Assembly (NCBI GenBank): GCA_022496805.1
Contig: CM040104.1
Coordinates: 5,865,650 to 5,929,649, forward strand
Direction: 5' to 3'
DNA from: Pohlia nutans
Taxonomy: Eukaryota; Streptophyta; Bryopsida; Bryales; Mniaceae
Length of the DNA: 64,000 bases
In this document: positions 36,732-47,030 of the stretch, piece after piece
How the letters are laid out: each line of letters starts with the position of its first letter
Numbering within the stretch: the stretch's first letter is position 1
Position numbers and translations under genes: made by a program
Notes under the pieces: model-generated
What the model saw: the letters and a program-made list of their open reading frames with translations, nothing else
What the model was told of the DNA's origin: nothing
Database searches by the model: none

Positions 36732-36873
36732 TTAACCCTAAAGTACCAAGAAGCCCAAATTGAGTCCCTATTCCTTTTATTCAAATTTCTTCCTCTTTTG
36801 ATCAACACATGCAATGTTGATCAATTGAATTTGTCATTTTAAAATCATTAATGCTTGGTCCTTTAGGGGTTAA
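36732..36873. mobile_element. TTAA-flanked MITE, copy I, in the DPE1 promoter region
   Basis: 142 bp. Left end TTAACCCTAAAGTACCAAG and reversed right end TTAACCCCTAAAGGACCAAG. It is an internally deleted relative of copies E and J. It ends 183 bases upstream of the DPE1 start codon. Confidence 0.75.
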
Positions 36874-37056
36874 TTGCACTTTCTATTAATCCTCGGATAG
36901 GGATCAATGTGATTAATATCCTAATAATCTGCGGCTGTGACTGCTTCCACTCCCACAACTCGTTGAAGAGTTTCAGTGACAGGTCGTGAATAAATTCGTG
37001 AGCCCGTCAGTGTGTTGGAAAATCAGAGAGTGAGAGAGACGGGTTTTGTTTGTGAG

Positions 37057-38787
37057 ATGGGGAGCCATGGGGAAATTCTGATGGGGCCGATGAAGATAGA
37101 TTACAGGGGCATGAAAATTGGCGATGCCTTGCCGGACGGCTACGAGGACGACGATCCGAATTTGACGAAGGACGAGAGGCGGTGCGGCATTCTTTTCCAC
37201 CCGTCGTCACTCCCGGGGCCGAACGGAATCGGCGAGCTCGGTGTTGAGGCTTTCGTGTTTCTGGACTGGTTGCAGTCCACGGGGTGCACGGTATGGCAGG
37301 TTCTTCCCCTTGTACCGCCCGGCGATGAAGATGGCTCCCCGTATGCCGGCGCGGACGCCAATTGCGGCAACAAACTCCTGATCTCTTTACAGGCCCTTGT
37401 CACAGACGGATTGCTCTCTGAATCTGACCTCCCTGCAACCGTTCCTTTCGGCCGCGTGGATTTCTCCGCCGTGGCTTTGGTGAAAGACCCGTTGATTGCC
37501 AAGGCCGCTACGAGCCTCGTCAACAGCACCGGTAAATTACGGTCCGACCTCGACTCGTTTCGTAATGACCCTAGAATCGCCTCCTGGCTTGAAGAAGCTG
37601 CGTTGTTTGCTGCTATTGATTCCGCTATTGATGCCCAGTTTTGGTGGGAGTGGCCTGAGGAATTGCGGGACCGGAGCCCTGGTGCAATTGAAGGTGCAAG
37701 AAAGGAGCATGAGGGGTTTATTATGCAGTTTGTTGCTGAGCAGTTTTTGTTTCAGCGACAATGGCAAGCTGTGCACAAGTACGCGAATTCGCGAGGGATT
37801 CGTATTGTTGGGGACATGCCGATTTATGTTGGAGGTCATTCTGCTGATGTATGGGCTAATAGAAGCATGTTTGAGCTCGATCCCACGACCGGCGCCCCGG
37901 CTATGGTGAGTGGCGTCCCACCCGATGCGTTTTCGACCTCCGGGCAGCTCTGGGGGAGCCCCCTGTACAACTGGAAGGAGATGGCGAGGGATCGGTACTC
38001 GTGGTGGGCAAATCGAATGCGCCGCGCATTCGAGCTTTACGATGAGTTTCGTATTGATCATTTTCGCGGTCTTGCGGGTTACTGGGCAATAGAGGCAAGC
38101 TCAGAGACGGCTATGAGTGGGAGATGGCTTGTTGGACCAGGAGAAGATTTCTTTGCTGCGATTCGCGACGCTGTTGGGAAGGTGGACATTATTTCTGAGG
38201 ATCTCGGTGTGCTGACCACTGATGTGTTGGCGTTGCGGAAGAGAATTAAAGCTCCGGGGATGGCAGTGCTGCAGTTTGCATTTGGTGGCGGTTCGATTAA
38301 CATTCATTTGCCTCACAACCACGAAGTTGACCAGGTTGTGTACACCGGGACGCATGATAATGATACTGTTGTAGGCTGGTGGACCAAGGCAGGGAAACCC
38401 GAGAAGGAGCTCGTGCGGCGGTACTTGAATTTCAAGGGGGAGAAAGATGTGCACTGGGAGCTCATCCGGTGCGCGATTTCCTCGGTGGCGCAGACGGCCA
38501 TTATTCCAATGCAGGATGTGTTGGGCTTGGGCGACGAAGCCAGGATGAACACCCCGGCCACTTCAGCTGGGAACTGGGGATGGCGGATTGGTGAGCCTGG
38601 CATCTTCGCCGACCTCGAGACGGAGAAGCAGAAGCTGCAGGAGTTGCTGAAGCTCTTCAATCGCTACCCCAGATACTTGGTCGAAAAGGAGAAGCTGGAA
38701 GAAGAAGAAGAAGAAGAAGAAGAAGAAGCAGTTTGCAACGGCAATCTTCACACTTCGTCCCTTCCTCTATTGATCCCGTCAATCTAG
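37057..38787 (+). CDS. DPE1: 4-alpha-glucanotransferase (disproportionating enzyme, GH77)
   Basis: Single exon, 576 residues. GH77 enzymes move alpha-1,4-glucan segments between maltooligosaccharides; plant DPE1 does this in plastid starch turnover. Visible blocks: RCGILFHPSSLPGPNGIGELG (about 42-62), GCTVWQVLPLVPPG, GSPYAGADANCGN, FLFQRQW, IVGDMPIYVGGHSADVWAN, then nucleophile D334 in FRIDHFRG, acid/base E381 in ISEDLGV and D434 in TGTHDNDT, then IPMQDVLGLG and MNTPATSAGNWGWRI. The ATG at 37057 is the first in frame with family sequence. Its N terminus (MGSHGEILMGPMKIDYRG) is short and acidic and does not look like a chloroplast transit peptide. The C terminus carries an extra tail with eleven consecutive Glu encoded by a (GAA)n-type repeat. 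Lack of introns and higher GC than its surroundings are notable. Frame and catalytic residues are intact. Confidence 0.95.
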   Translation: MGSHGEILMGPMKIDYRGMKIGDALPDGYEDDDPNLTKDERRCGILFHPSSLPGPNGIGELGVEAFVFLDWLQSTGCTVWQVLPLVPPGDEDGSPYAGADANCGNKLLISLQALVTDGLLSESDLPATVPFGRVDFSAVALVKDPLIAKAATSLVNSTGKLRSDLDSFRNDPRIASWLEEAALFAAIDSAIDAQFWWEWPEELRDRSPGAIEGARKEHEGFIMQFVAEQFLFQRQWQAVHKYANSRGIRIVGDMPIYVGGHSADVWANRSMFELDPTTGAPAMVSGVPPDAFSTSGQLWGSPLYNWKEMARDRYSWWANRMRRAFELYDEFRIDHFRGLAGYWAIEASSETAMSGRWLVGPGEDFFAAIRDAVGKVDIISEDLGVLTTDVLALRKRIKAPGMAVLQFAFGGGSINIHLPHNHEVDQVVYTGTHDNDTVVGWWTKAGKPEKELVRRYLNFKGEKDVHWELIRCAISSVAQTAIIPMQDVLGLGDEARMNTPATSAGNWGWRIGEPGIFADLETEKQKLQELLKLFNRYPRYLVEKEKLEEEEEEEEEEAVCNGNLHTSSLPLLIPSI

Positions 38788-39201
38788 AAGGTATCCTCTT
38801 CTGAGAGTAGAATCTGTGGATTCAAGGAGCATTCATCTCCACTGTAACATTATTGTTGATTGGAATCGTTACTACGAAGGTATTTGTAATGCAGATATGT
38901 AGGACCCTGCAGTAGTAGTGCACACTCTTTGGCATTCCCTGCATTTCGTTTCTCTAGTATAGAAATTGTTGACTTCTGGTCGATGCTTTCCTTGGATGCT
39001 TTATTAGGGCGGAGAATGTGTAGTCGGCTTGGCTCGATTACCTAGTCAAAGTCTGGCCGGCCGGCACTATGTAGAAAAGGCTAATTTTTACTCATGTAAA
39101 AATGCTTTGCCTGTGAAATTTAAAGATCTGAATTCTTCTCTGTTTCATTATCACAGCTGCATAGTCGAGCTTTCCGAATGTGGTTTTGTATGTGCATTAA
39201 G
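38788..39201. other. 3' flank of DPE1
   Basis: Non-coding. Presumed 3' UTR and spacer; no clear polyadenylation signal was assigned. Confidence 0.35.
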
Positions 39202-39444
39202 GGTGTCAGAGTGCAAGCCCCTTGCAAGGGGAGACTCTGTGACGCGGTTGACATCCCATAATCGACACCACAACCGTGAGACTCTCAGCAAATCTGTTGC
39301 CTTCTACACGCGAATTGAAACCACACGGTTTTGCAACCACCTTTCAAGGAGATAGGGGCTACGCACCTTTCAAGGAGATAGGGGCTACGTCCTTGATCCA
39401 AAGCTCGCTGCAAAAGCTCACGTGAAAACTTGCACTCTAACACC
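39202..39444. mobile_element. 243-bp inverted-repeat element
   Basis: Ends GGTGTCAGAGTGCAAG and, reversed, GGTGTTAGAGTGCAAG match at 15 of 16 positions. A 26-base unit containing TTTCAAGGAGATAGGGGCTACG is tandemly duplicated at about 39338-39388. Parts resemble sequence at 7060-7190 and 53390-53450. Superfamily not assigned; no clear target duplication. Confidence 0.55.
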
Positions 39445-40438
39445 TATTGTACTAAGATGTCATATGCTGATTAGGGGTAGTAAGACCTTGCGATTCTTGC
39501 TCTGCAATTTGCATAGCAAATTGGGTACTATTTTAGCTTTTCATAGAATTTTCAAACGTAAATCTGAACTTCTTCTTATGTTGGAATGTACAATTTACTA
39601 AAACATTCATGTTTGCTAAATTTAGTCTCTCTTTTTCATCACCTTTTCAAAGCACCAACCCATTTCAATTTTGGTTTTGAAAATCTACTCGTCTTTATTA
39701 TTCTCTCAAAAATAAGCCCGTGGAGCTTTTATGACGTTTAAGGGTTAAAACTGTGATGAGATTTTTCATTTTAGGTGCATGGCCGGCCTCTAGAATTGAT
39801 AGGCTGGAGTCAATGGACAAAATTGGCTACAGTAACTCACCCTGCACTTTCATCCAAAAGCACACAAACTTGACACGTTGTATGGTCAGAATCCAATTGT
39901 CCACAGGAGGCAGGTGGTGTAATTAAAGATTCTTCCAAAGTGTATCACAAGGTACTCTACAAGTCGGTACAATATAACAAGCTTACCAGGAAAAGATAAT
40001 GAAGAAAGTACGTCGTTGGTCTTTTATTACAAGTGGTTATCATACTAAAAGAATGAAACAGCATTGAGAAATATTTTTTCGGAAGGATTTGTGAGCCACA
40101 TGGAACATCTTTTATCATTATCACTTGAAAATTTATTAAATAAGAAAAAAAAATACACAAAAATTTACCATATAAAACATACTAAAATAGTACATTGAAA
40201 AGTGTAGTCACAAAATCCAAATCATTCCACGCTGTTGATCTTTGAATAGAAATAAAATTTGTCTACTCATTTTGAAACTCCACAAATACCCAAAGATCTC
40301 CATGTTGAAAGCTTGAAATGCTGAAAGTGATGCAAATAGTAACCTTATATTCACATTTTTCCACAAAATTTTACAACAGTCACCGCAGCAAGGAAACTAA
40401 AGCATTCAATATTTAGAAAAAAGCTATAGTAACTTTCT
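39445..40438. other. Intergenic, nothing certain
   Basis: Holds a lone TTAA-family end at 39732-39748 (ATGACGTTTAAGGGTTAA). Also a phrase near 40316-40345 (GAAATGCTGAAAGTGATGCAAATAG) related to the 48.4-49.4 kb tandem repeat. No gene. Confidence 0.4.
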
Positions 40439-42119
40439 CTAATGGTGAAGCTTCTCCTTGATCTTGGTCATAAGGCCCTTCTTTGGAGGCGCAGTACCAG
40501 TAGCAGTGGTCTCATCGTAACCAGTGCCAGTGCCAGTTCCATCATAACCAGTGCCAGTGCCGGTTCCATCATCATAAGAATCAGTACCAGTTGTGTCTTC
40601 AAATTGTTTCCCCCTCCTTTCATTGTCAAGTCTGGTTGCGTCCAGACCAGTGTCGGGTTGACCACCCAACCCTGTTCCATCTAGATTCTGTTGACGATCA
40701 CCCTGGCCAGGAACTAGAATAAAAGAAAAGACAATAAAACATCAGCACAAACACAAATGCACATATACATATCATGAATGCAATATATACAAAAACAAAT
40801 GAATGCATGAAAAAGAACAATGTACACTCAACCCTCCCTAATTGCACTGCCACAGAGGGACAACTACATTTATAAATTGTTTATATCACACCTATGGTTT
40901 CATGTGGAAAGTGTCCAACCTCATACACACACCATCATTTACTTTGTATTGAAGAATGTGATATTAACATGTTACTGTCACAGCTGGACATGTGGACAGA
41001 TTCTCCATTCAAATGTTGGCAATACAATGCAATTAAAGACGGTGGTGTATATAATATCGCGATGGGGAAAGGGGACTTACGATGATGATGGCCCTTGGAC
41101 ATATCATATCCAGGCTCCGTGCGATGCTCGCCACGCATGGCTGGAGGCATGCGCTCAAGCGTACTCTCATTTTCACCACCCAGCGCACTCGGCTCATTCA
41201 CACCCTCAACGCGGTCTTGCATGCCAGGGGGGTGATTCCCATGCACATACGCATCGTTTCCTGTTGCAGTACGTGCATCGTAACCCGCACCTCCAGTTTG
41301 CGGTTGCCCATACGCATCAGCACCCGTCGCCATGCGATTATTATATCCATCACCCAGCTGCTGCGACTGATCATAGCCTTGCGCACCAAGACCACCCCCA
41401 AACCATCTTTCCTCACTTGGGTGGTTCACATTTGGGTTATAATCCTGCCCTTGCGCATGTCGCCTGGGCTCATCATACCCAGCTCCTTGGTTTTCGCCAT
41501 AGCCAGCTTGGTTTCCGCCATAGCCAGCTTGACTTCCAACTTGGTTTCCGCCATAGCCGGCTTGGTTTCCAGCTTGGTTTCCGCCATAGCCAGAGTTCAG
41601 ACCCTGACCTGCAAGATCAGTTTTGTGGGCATTAGGAGGAGTAGCAGGTTGGGGCCAGAGGTTGCCAGTATTCTGGCCCTGAGACGGAGCTCCAAAGCCT
41701 TGTTCGCCATAGCCGGGTTGCTCTTTGGCAAACTCACCGTCATTGACTTGGCTACCGTAGCCGGCCGGTGCTTGACTGCCGTAGCCGGCCGCTGGTTGAT
41801 TGCCGTAACCGGCCTGCGATGGACGCGCTTTCGGATCCACCATCCCCACTTGCTGCTGCTGCGATCCGGTCGTTCCTGGGAAACGGAAACCTTCAGGTTC
41901 ATTTTTCTTGAATCCATAGGCAGCGGGGTTGCGGATCGTTTCCAGAGGATCAGTATTATTGTTACCTGTGCTCAACGGGACGGCTCCGTAACGAGTCTCT
42001 TGCTGTGGACCTCGCCCGTCCTGGCCCATCGGTACTGTTCCGCCGGCTTGACCCTGGTAGCGCGGGTTGTTCACCAGGCCGCTAGACGCGTCTTGCTGCG
42101 TTCCCGCGTATTGATTCAT
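40439..42119 (-). CDS. Dehydrin (LEA group 2), Gly/Tyr-rich, 2 exons
   Basis: Exon 1 is 42119-41081 (donor GTAAGT) and exon 2 is 40713-40439 (acceptor TATTCTAG), phase 1, giving 437 residues. The final 14 residues KKGLMTKIKEKLHH match the dehydrin K-segment (canonical KKGIMDKIKEKLPG), which forms an amphipathic helix on membranes and proteins during drying. Before it comes a threonine/glycine run (TGTGTGYDGTGTGTGYDE). Exon 1 encodes a disordered, hydrophilic protein with many GYG repeats: AGYGNQPAAGYGSQ, SGYGGNQAGNQAGYGGNQ and AGYGENQGAGYDE. There is a single K-segment, no serine run, and no clear Y-segment. MNQYAGTQQD is taken as the start; an in-frame ATG 42 bases upstream is possible. Upstream G-boxes fit abscisic-acid or drought induction (inference). 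Confidence 0.88.
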
Positions 42120-42900
42120 GGTCGCTAACTGTGGTCTGTAACAGATCGTCACCGACACCATGAAACATCAGTCACATTGCAAAAGATCGAATAATGAGTG
42201 GACATAGCCTAACAATCACACTATTTCTTCTTCCATCACCATACATTTGTAGACCCCAACGTGGACTAACCAAGCAATGATAATTGTAGCTCCAGTGATC
42301 GAAGAAGAAAACGCATTACTATTATGAAAACAGATTTCACAGACCCCAAACTAGACTTTTGTGCATGCAAAACAGTGATCGAAGGAGTGAAAAGAGTGTC
42401 GACGTAATGCAGTTACGAAGACAGCTGACGAACACGCATTGTTATTACGAAAACAGATTTAATGCACGCTAAGCACTGATAATTGTAGTTGCAGTGATTG
42501 AAGAAGTGAAAAAGGTGGGAACACAATGCCATTGATTTTCATCTACCACAACAAGACTGTCATCGGTACATCGTTCAAGACATCACATTCAAGACTGTCA
42601 TCAGTACACATTCAAACTTGCAGGATCGGAGTTTGTGACTGTCATCGGTACACAAAACTTGCGGGATCGGACATCACATGCAAGACTGTCATCAGTACAT
42701 CGTTCAAGACATCAACAAGCTCTGATGCAAGAGGTGAGGAATTCAGCGCACAGTACCTGATCGAGACACGCAGTTAAATTATACAGTGCTAGTGAAGTGG
42801 TGATCGATGAACTCCGATCCTGCAAGTTTGAATGTAATGTGGTCGATCTGTCTGTACTAAGATTGTGCTGTGATATCGGAAACTGAATTCGGTGATTGAT
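42120..42900 (-). other. Probable 5' leader region of the dehydrin gene, with short direct repeats
   Basis: Between the inferred transcription start and the ATG. It contains at least four direct copies of GACTGTCATCGGTACA-type sequence (42556-42700) with interleaved CGTTCAAGACATCA and TTGCAGGATCGGA. It may be a 5' UTR or 5' UTR intron. Confidence 0.45.
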
Positions 42901-42925
42901 GAGAGACAAGGCGATGAGGGATGTT

Positions 42926-43099
42926 GTTTATACTAGAGGAGGGATGGGGAAGTGGCGATCCTGGAGCGCGATATTTTTGTGAGGATAGAGCGGGTGGTGC
43001 AGCCACGCAGCGCCGCATCGACACGCACTCGCCGTTGGTGGCAGAGCTGCCGACCCCGGGCGCCACGTGGAGGCTGCCACTTGGGGTGGTGACACGTGT
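42926..43099 (-). promoter_or_regulatory. Dehydrin core promoter: TATA box and two G-box/ABRE motifs
   Basis: On the minus strand TATAAAC lies at 42932-42926. Upstream of it are two CACGTG hexamers: GCCACGTGG at about 43062-43070 and ACACGTGT at 43092-43099. CACGTG with a flanking G or C is the binding core of ABF/AREB bZIP factors, and pairs of such elements are typical of abscisic-acid-responsive promoters. Spacing to the TATA box is about 130 and 160 bases. Function is inferred. Confidence 0.6.
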
Positions 43100-43644
43100 G
43101 CCTTGACTGGGAATGACACGCTGACAGGCACGAATGCAGCTCCTCTTGTACTTCGTTTCTTGGACCTGTGTTTATAATATTAGCTGAATCTACCAAATTG
43201 GCTAAATTTATCTTAGAAGCTGCAAGAAGTAGCTCCATAGACAGAAGCTGACGATGATGGAACCACCGACGCTGTGGGAGGACCGAGAGACTTGGAATTA
43301 GTGAGAGCATTCCCACCCATGCACGCTAGGACTAACTCGCTGAAATTATTCATCTACATTTGAAGGGCCCTTGCACTCACACTCCCCCACCCTTGCACGC
43401 CCTTCACGTATCAAAAGTGCGCATTCAAATAGTCAATGGACCAATCACAAGTAGAATGTGAGGATATAGTCAACTAAATAGTGATTTGAAGGCCCAATTT
43501 CTAACACTCTAGGATCCAGAGTCAAGAGGCATTTTGGAAGGGCCCTTGGCACTTTTCATCTACTTCTTGAGTGTGAGAGACTCTGGGAGGGCATGGGTGG
43601 CCTTGCTCTGAGAAGGGTTGCGAAGGACCGTGCGAACTGTATAA
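43100..43644. other. Intergenic, nothing recognised
   Basis: Upstream flank of the dehydrin promoter, without a supported gene. Confidence 0.35.
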
Positions 43645-44007
43645 GGGCCGCTTCACACTATGGCCGAAGGTCGAGAGGCCGTCAATGTCCACCAATCGGA
43701 TTGCAAGAAACCAAGAGTTCGGCCTCGCGACCTTTCACACTAGAGGCCAAAGTCCAAAGGCCGTCGCCCTCCAAAATGCTTACATTGCAACATTTTTTGA
43801 CCAAGGCGACGGCCTCTCGAAAGGAAGTTTGGGTCGGACGGGAATGGAAACCCAAACTATGGTCGAGAGGCCGTCGATTTCTTTTCATAAAAAATGAAAA
43901 CTATATTTTATTGCCTATTTTCAGTAGATTTCTTTGGACTCTCAACAAAGTTTGGCCACTCAATCCCACGGCCTCTCGACTTGGACGGCCATAGTGTGAA
44001 GCGGCCC
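43645..44007. mobile_element. Harbinger/Tourist-like MITE, 363 bp
   Basis: Ends GGGCCGCTTCACACTATGGC and its reverse complement match perfectly. The target duplication is TAA (43642-43644 and 44008-44010). Further inverted and direct GAGAGGCCGTC motifs are inside. Same family as 23406-23542. A plus-strand open frame across it has no coding character. Confidence 0.85.
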
Positions 44008-44010
44008 TAA

Positions 44011-45110
44011 ATAAGCGTTCTGCTCTTCTCCCATCAAGCCTTCAGAAGGAGTGGTGGATACTGGGGTAGAGGTGGAGCTACCCTGGGATACCATAGGGTA
44101 GAGTTGGAGCTACTTTGAGGTCAGCATTTTTTTTCTCGCTATATTTCCCCAGATTTCTTTATAAAATATGACATTTCTTTTTCGTTCAGGGAAAAAAATG
44201 AGAAAATTTTGAGTTTTTTCGCCAGATTTTCTCTATAGTTTTTGTGAAGATAGCTAGAGTTTGTGAAGAAAACTACGAAAATATGAAGAAATTCTATCAA
44301 AACATGATTGTAAACTTAAGATTTTGCCAAATATTCTTTCCCAATTTCTTTTACATCGCCAGTTAGGCTTTGAGAAAAAAAACACATGAAAAACACTGCT
44401 TGAGGTACTGAGCTCGAATCCCTAGCGCCTAAGCATGTCGTTCCTTTTACTGTGTGATTCCATGATTTTCTACTAAAAATTAGCCCGATTGCTACATAGA
44501 GTAGTGCAATGCAGCATCCTTTTGAAAACTAAATCAAAAGAGAATCTTCACTTAGATCCACTTTTTTAAGTAATGAGGGAAAGCCATTTGTATTCCATGA
44601 ATTTTGGGACTATTGTGTCATTGCCAAGTGTACTTAGTTTCTAATTGTAATTGACTGTGGTCCCATTGCAAAAAGGTGATGGCTCCCATTCCTCTATTAT
44701 GCTATGTACATTTTGAAGTGGCTACCTAATTTCAACAAAGGAAAACAAAAAAAAAAATTGAAATTTTAGCCAGAATTTGTATAGTGAAGAAGGAGTGGTA
44801 GTCAAGTTTATAGCATTGAACAGTAGCCCGAGCGTGATGAATTTCTACTACTAGCCCACTAGTCTGTAGCCATACTATCATGTTTATGCATTGGATATTC
44901 TATCTCACGTAACTATGTGATTTTAGGGCATCACAAAGAGATCAAGTTAGGGTCTTTGGACTGGTGTCATGGAGACTGTGGGCACCTCAAAACTTATACA
45001 ATGCATTCTAAAGTAGGTCTTGTTCCCTCTCTCCTCTCTTCTCCCCTCTCCCCTATATATATGAGGAGAGGGGAATTAGAAAGAGGAAGAGGAAGGGAAA
45101 GGAAGGTGAC
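44011..45110. other. Intergenic, nothing recognised
   Basis: AT-rich. A short palindrome-like pyrimidine/purine segment occurs around a TATATATA core at 45030-45080. No gene. Confidence 0.35.
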
Positions 45111-45121
45111 ATAGAGGTAAT

Positions 45122-45256
45122 AAGGATGCGTCGCCGCGCATCCCATAAGCCAAGACGACCCAATAAATAAATAAATAAATAAAATTTATTTATTTCCGCC
45201 GTTTAGGATTCAGTCGGCGGCTGAACTCTAAACGGCGGAAACAAATAAATAAATAA
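45122..45256. repeat. Two strong hairpins with ATTT-repeat flanks
   Basis: GGATGCGTCGCCGCGCATCC (about 45124-45143) is a 7-base perfect stem. At about 45183-45258 the two arms TTTCCGCCGTTTAG and CTAAACGGCGGAAA are inverted, flanked by (AATA)n runs, around a loop that itself contains CGGCGG. No known RNA gene is recognised. Confidence 0.7.
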
Positions 45257-45259
45257 ATT

Positions 45260-46791
45260 CTTTTATCTTGTTACTCATGAACTCTAATGGGGTGGTTCTA
45301 AAAACACTCATTACTTACAATTTTTTTTTGGGAATTACCGGTAGAAGGCAAGTTTGAGTTTTTTTTGGAAAACCAAAATTATTGCCTATAAGATTGAATA
45401 GTTGTTTATACACTTTGATGAAGTTTTAAGAAAATAATTGAACGTCAAAATTATAGTGCCTTTCTTTCATTTTTGAGAGGTTGAAATTGGCCGAGTGAAT
45501 CTTGAGTTCAAAAATGAAAGTAGTAATGTACTTAATCAACAATTATATTCATTCTTCTCTTGTGACACTACCTCGAAAGATAAAATAAATTCTTTGCACA
45601 TGTATGTGTTGCAAACTTCAAATGTAGACATTGTCCACTCATTGCCAAATGTAATACAAAATGAGAAATTCTCACGATGTATTGGAAATGTGCAATTAGA
45701 GAGTGTGTCACTGGAGAGAGCTGGATCTATATGCAAGTACAATTACTGCCAATCACAATGCAACTACGATGGATAGTCAACACTGCTCAAATGTGATGTT
45801 TTTACTCAGAGGGGGTCCAAAAGCACTCTTGTAGCCCTATGTTTTAGATTTGAATATAACTGATTCCATAAATTGTAATCATGATCCTAATCTTCTTGCA
45901 TCACTATTCACACTATTTAGTGTCATTCATGATACAATGTAACACCAAAATAGTGTAATATAGAGCAAATGAACTTTATTTTATTAGATTATGTACACCA
46001 TCAAGAAAAAATTTAATGCATAATCACTCAAGCAATAAGTGCATTAGTCAACAAGTGGTCAACACAAGATCTAAAATTTAGTAAATGATACTTATCAATA
46101 GGTACAATAATTCAAATTGTAATATTACTTCACAGGATTACAAATTGTGTATCATACACTAAATAAACTAAAGAATGTAGATGAACAACCATTCTCGGAT
46201 AACACATCTTTTAAAATCAATCAATAGTCATGACCAACATTATTTTTTCTTGGAACAATAACCCCTTCTCTATCCTCATTCCACTAGAGAATATTTAAAG
46301 GAAAGTGGCTACATAGGTCACTAGTATGGTAGCCACTAGTGTTTTGAATGCCGCACTACCTCCTTGGTACAAGGTCCATAGTGTTCACTAAATAACGTGC
46401 ACAACATGGGTTTTCTATGTTGCCTCGGGTGTTGCTCTTAACCTTTTATTGTCACTGGTGACATGTTTTTTGACAATAGGGGTAACCACGGTCAAGGGCT
46501 TGTTCCCTCCGTTTTTGAACGTTCACAATTTAATAAAGGAATTTTTATTGGAATTGTTTATTTCTTAAAATAGTCAATATTAAGTGAGATATATACATCT
46601 TTTAACTCTACATAAACTATGGTGTACCTCCATACAATGCCACTCCATAATACGACGATATTATTGTTTCAAGCAATACACATGTGACAAGTCATTTCTG
46701 TGACTAACCCATGCCTACCACCTTAAAGTTAGGGCTTCCCGAACATGACATAGAGAGGGACAACTGTACGAACAAGAAAAAAGAAATACCT
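45260..46791. other. Intergenic, nothing recognised
   Basis: AT-rich. Open frames are short and not gene-like. Confidence 0.35.
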
Positions 46792-47030
46792 TTAACCCCT
46801 AAAGGACCATGAAGCCCACATTGGGCCTCATGTTTTCTTAGCACTTTTGAGTAGATCTTTTGTGGACTTTCCTTTTGTTCAAATTTCTATGTTTCTTGAA
46901 CAACACATATAACGTTCTTCACTGATTCCAATGATATAAAATTTGGTTCCATCTAAATTCTACTTTTCATAATGTGATCAATTGAATTTCTCATCTTAAA
47001 ACCATGAATCCTTGGTCTTTTAGGGGTTAA
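46792..47030. mobile_element. TTAA-flanked MITE, copy J
   Basis: 239 bp. Left end TTAACCCCTAAAGGACCA and reversed right end TTAACCCCTAAAAGACCA. Same subfamily as copies E and I. Confidence 0.8.

Noticed and set aside
37012..37056. Upstream extension of DPE1 by 15 codons
   Set aside because: It would begin at GTG rather than ATG. In a plant nuclear gene the ATG at 37057 is the credible start.
37537..38061. 174-codon minus-strand open frame
   Set aside because: Shadow of the GC-rich DPE1 coding sequence; no recognisable domain.
41082..42128. 348-codon plus-strand open frame
   Set aside because: It is antisense to dehydrin exon 1. The repetitive GYG codons keep the opposite strand open; the minus-strand reading has splice signals and a K-segment.
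43593..43994. 133-codon plus-strand open frame
   Set aside because: It lies almost wholly within the 363-bp Harbinger-like MITE and reads through its inverted repeats.
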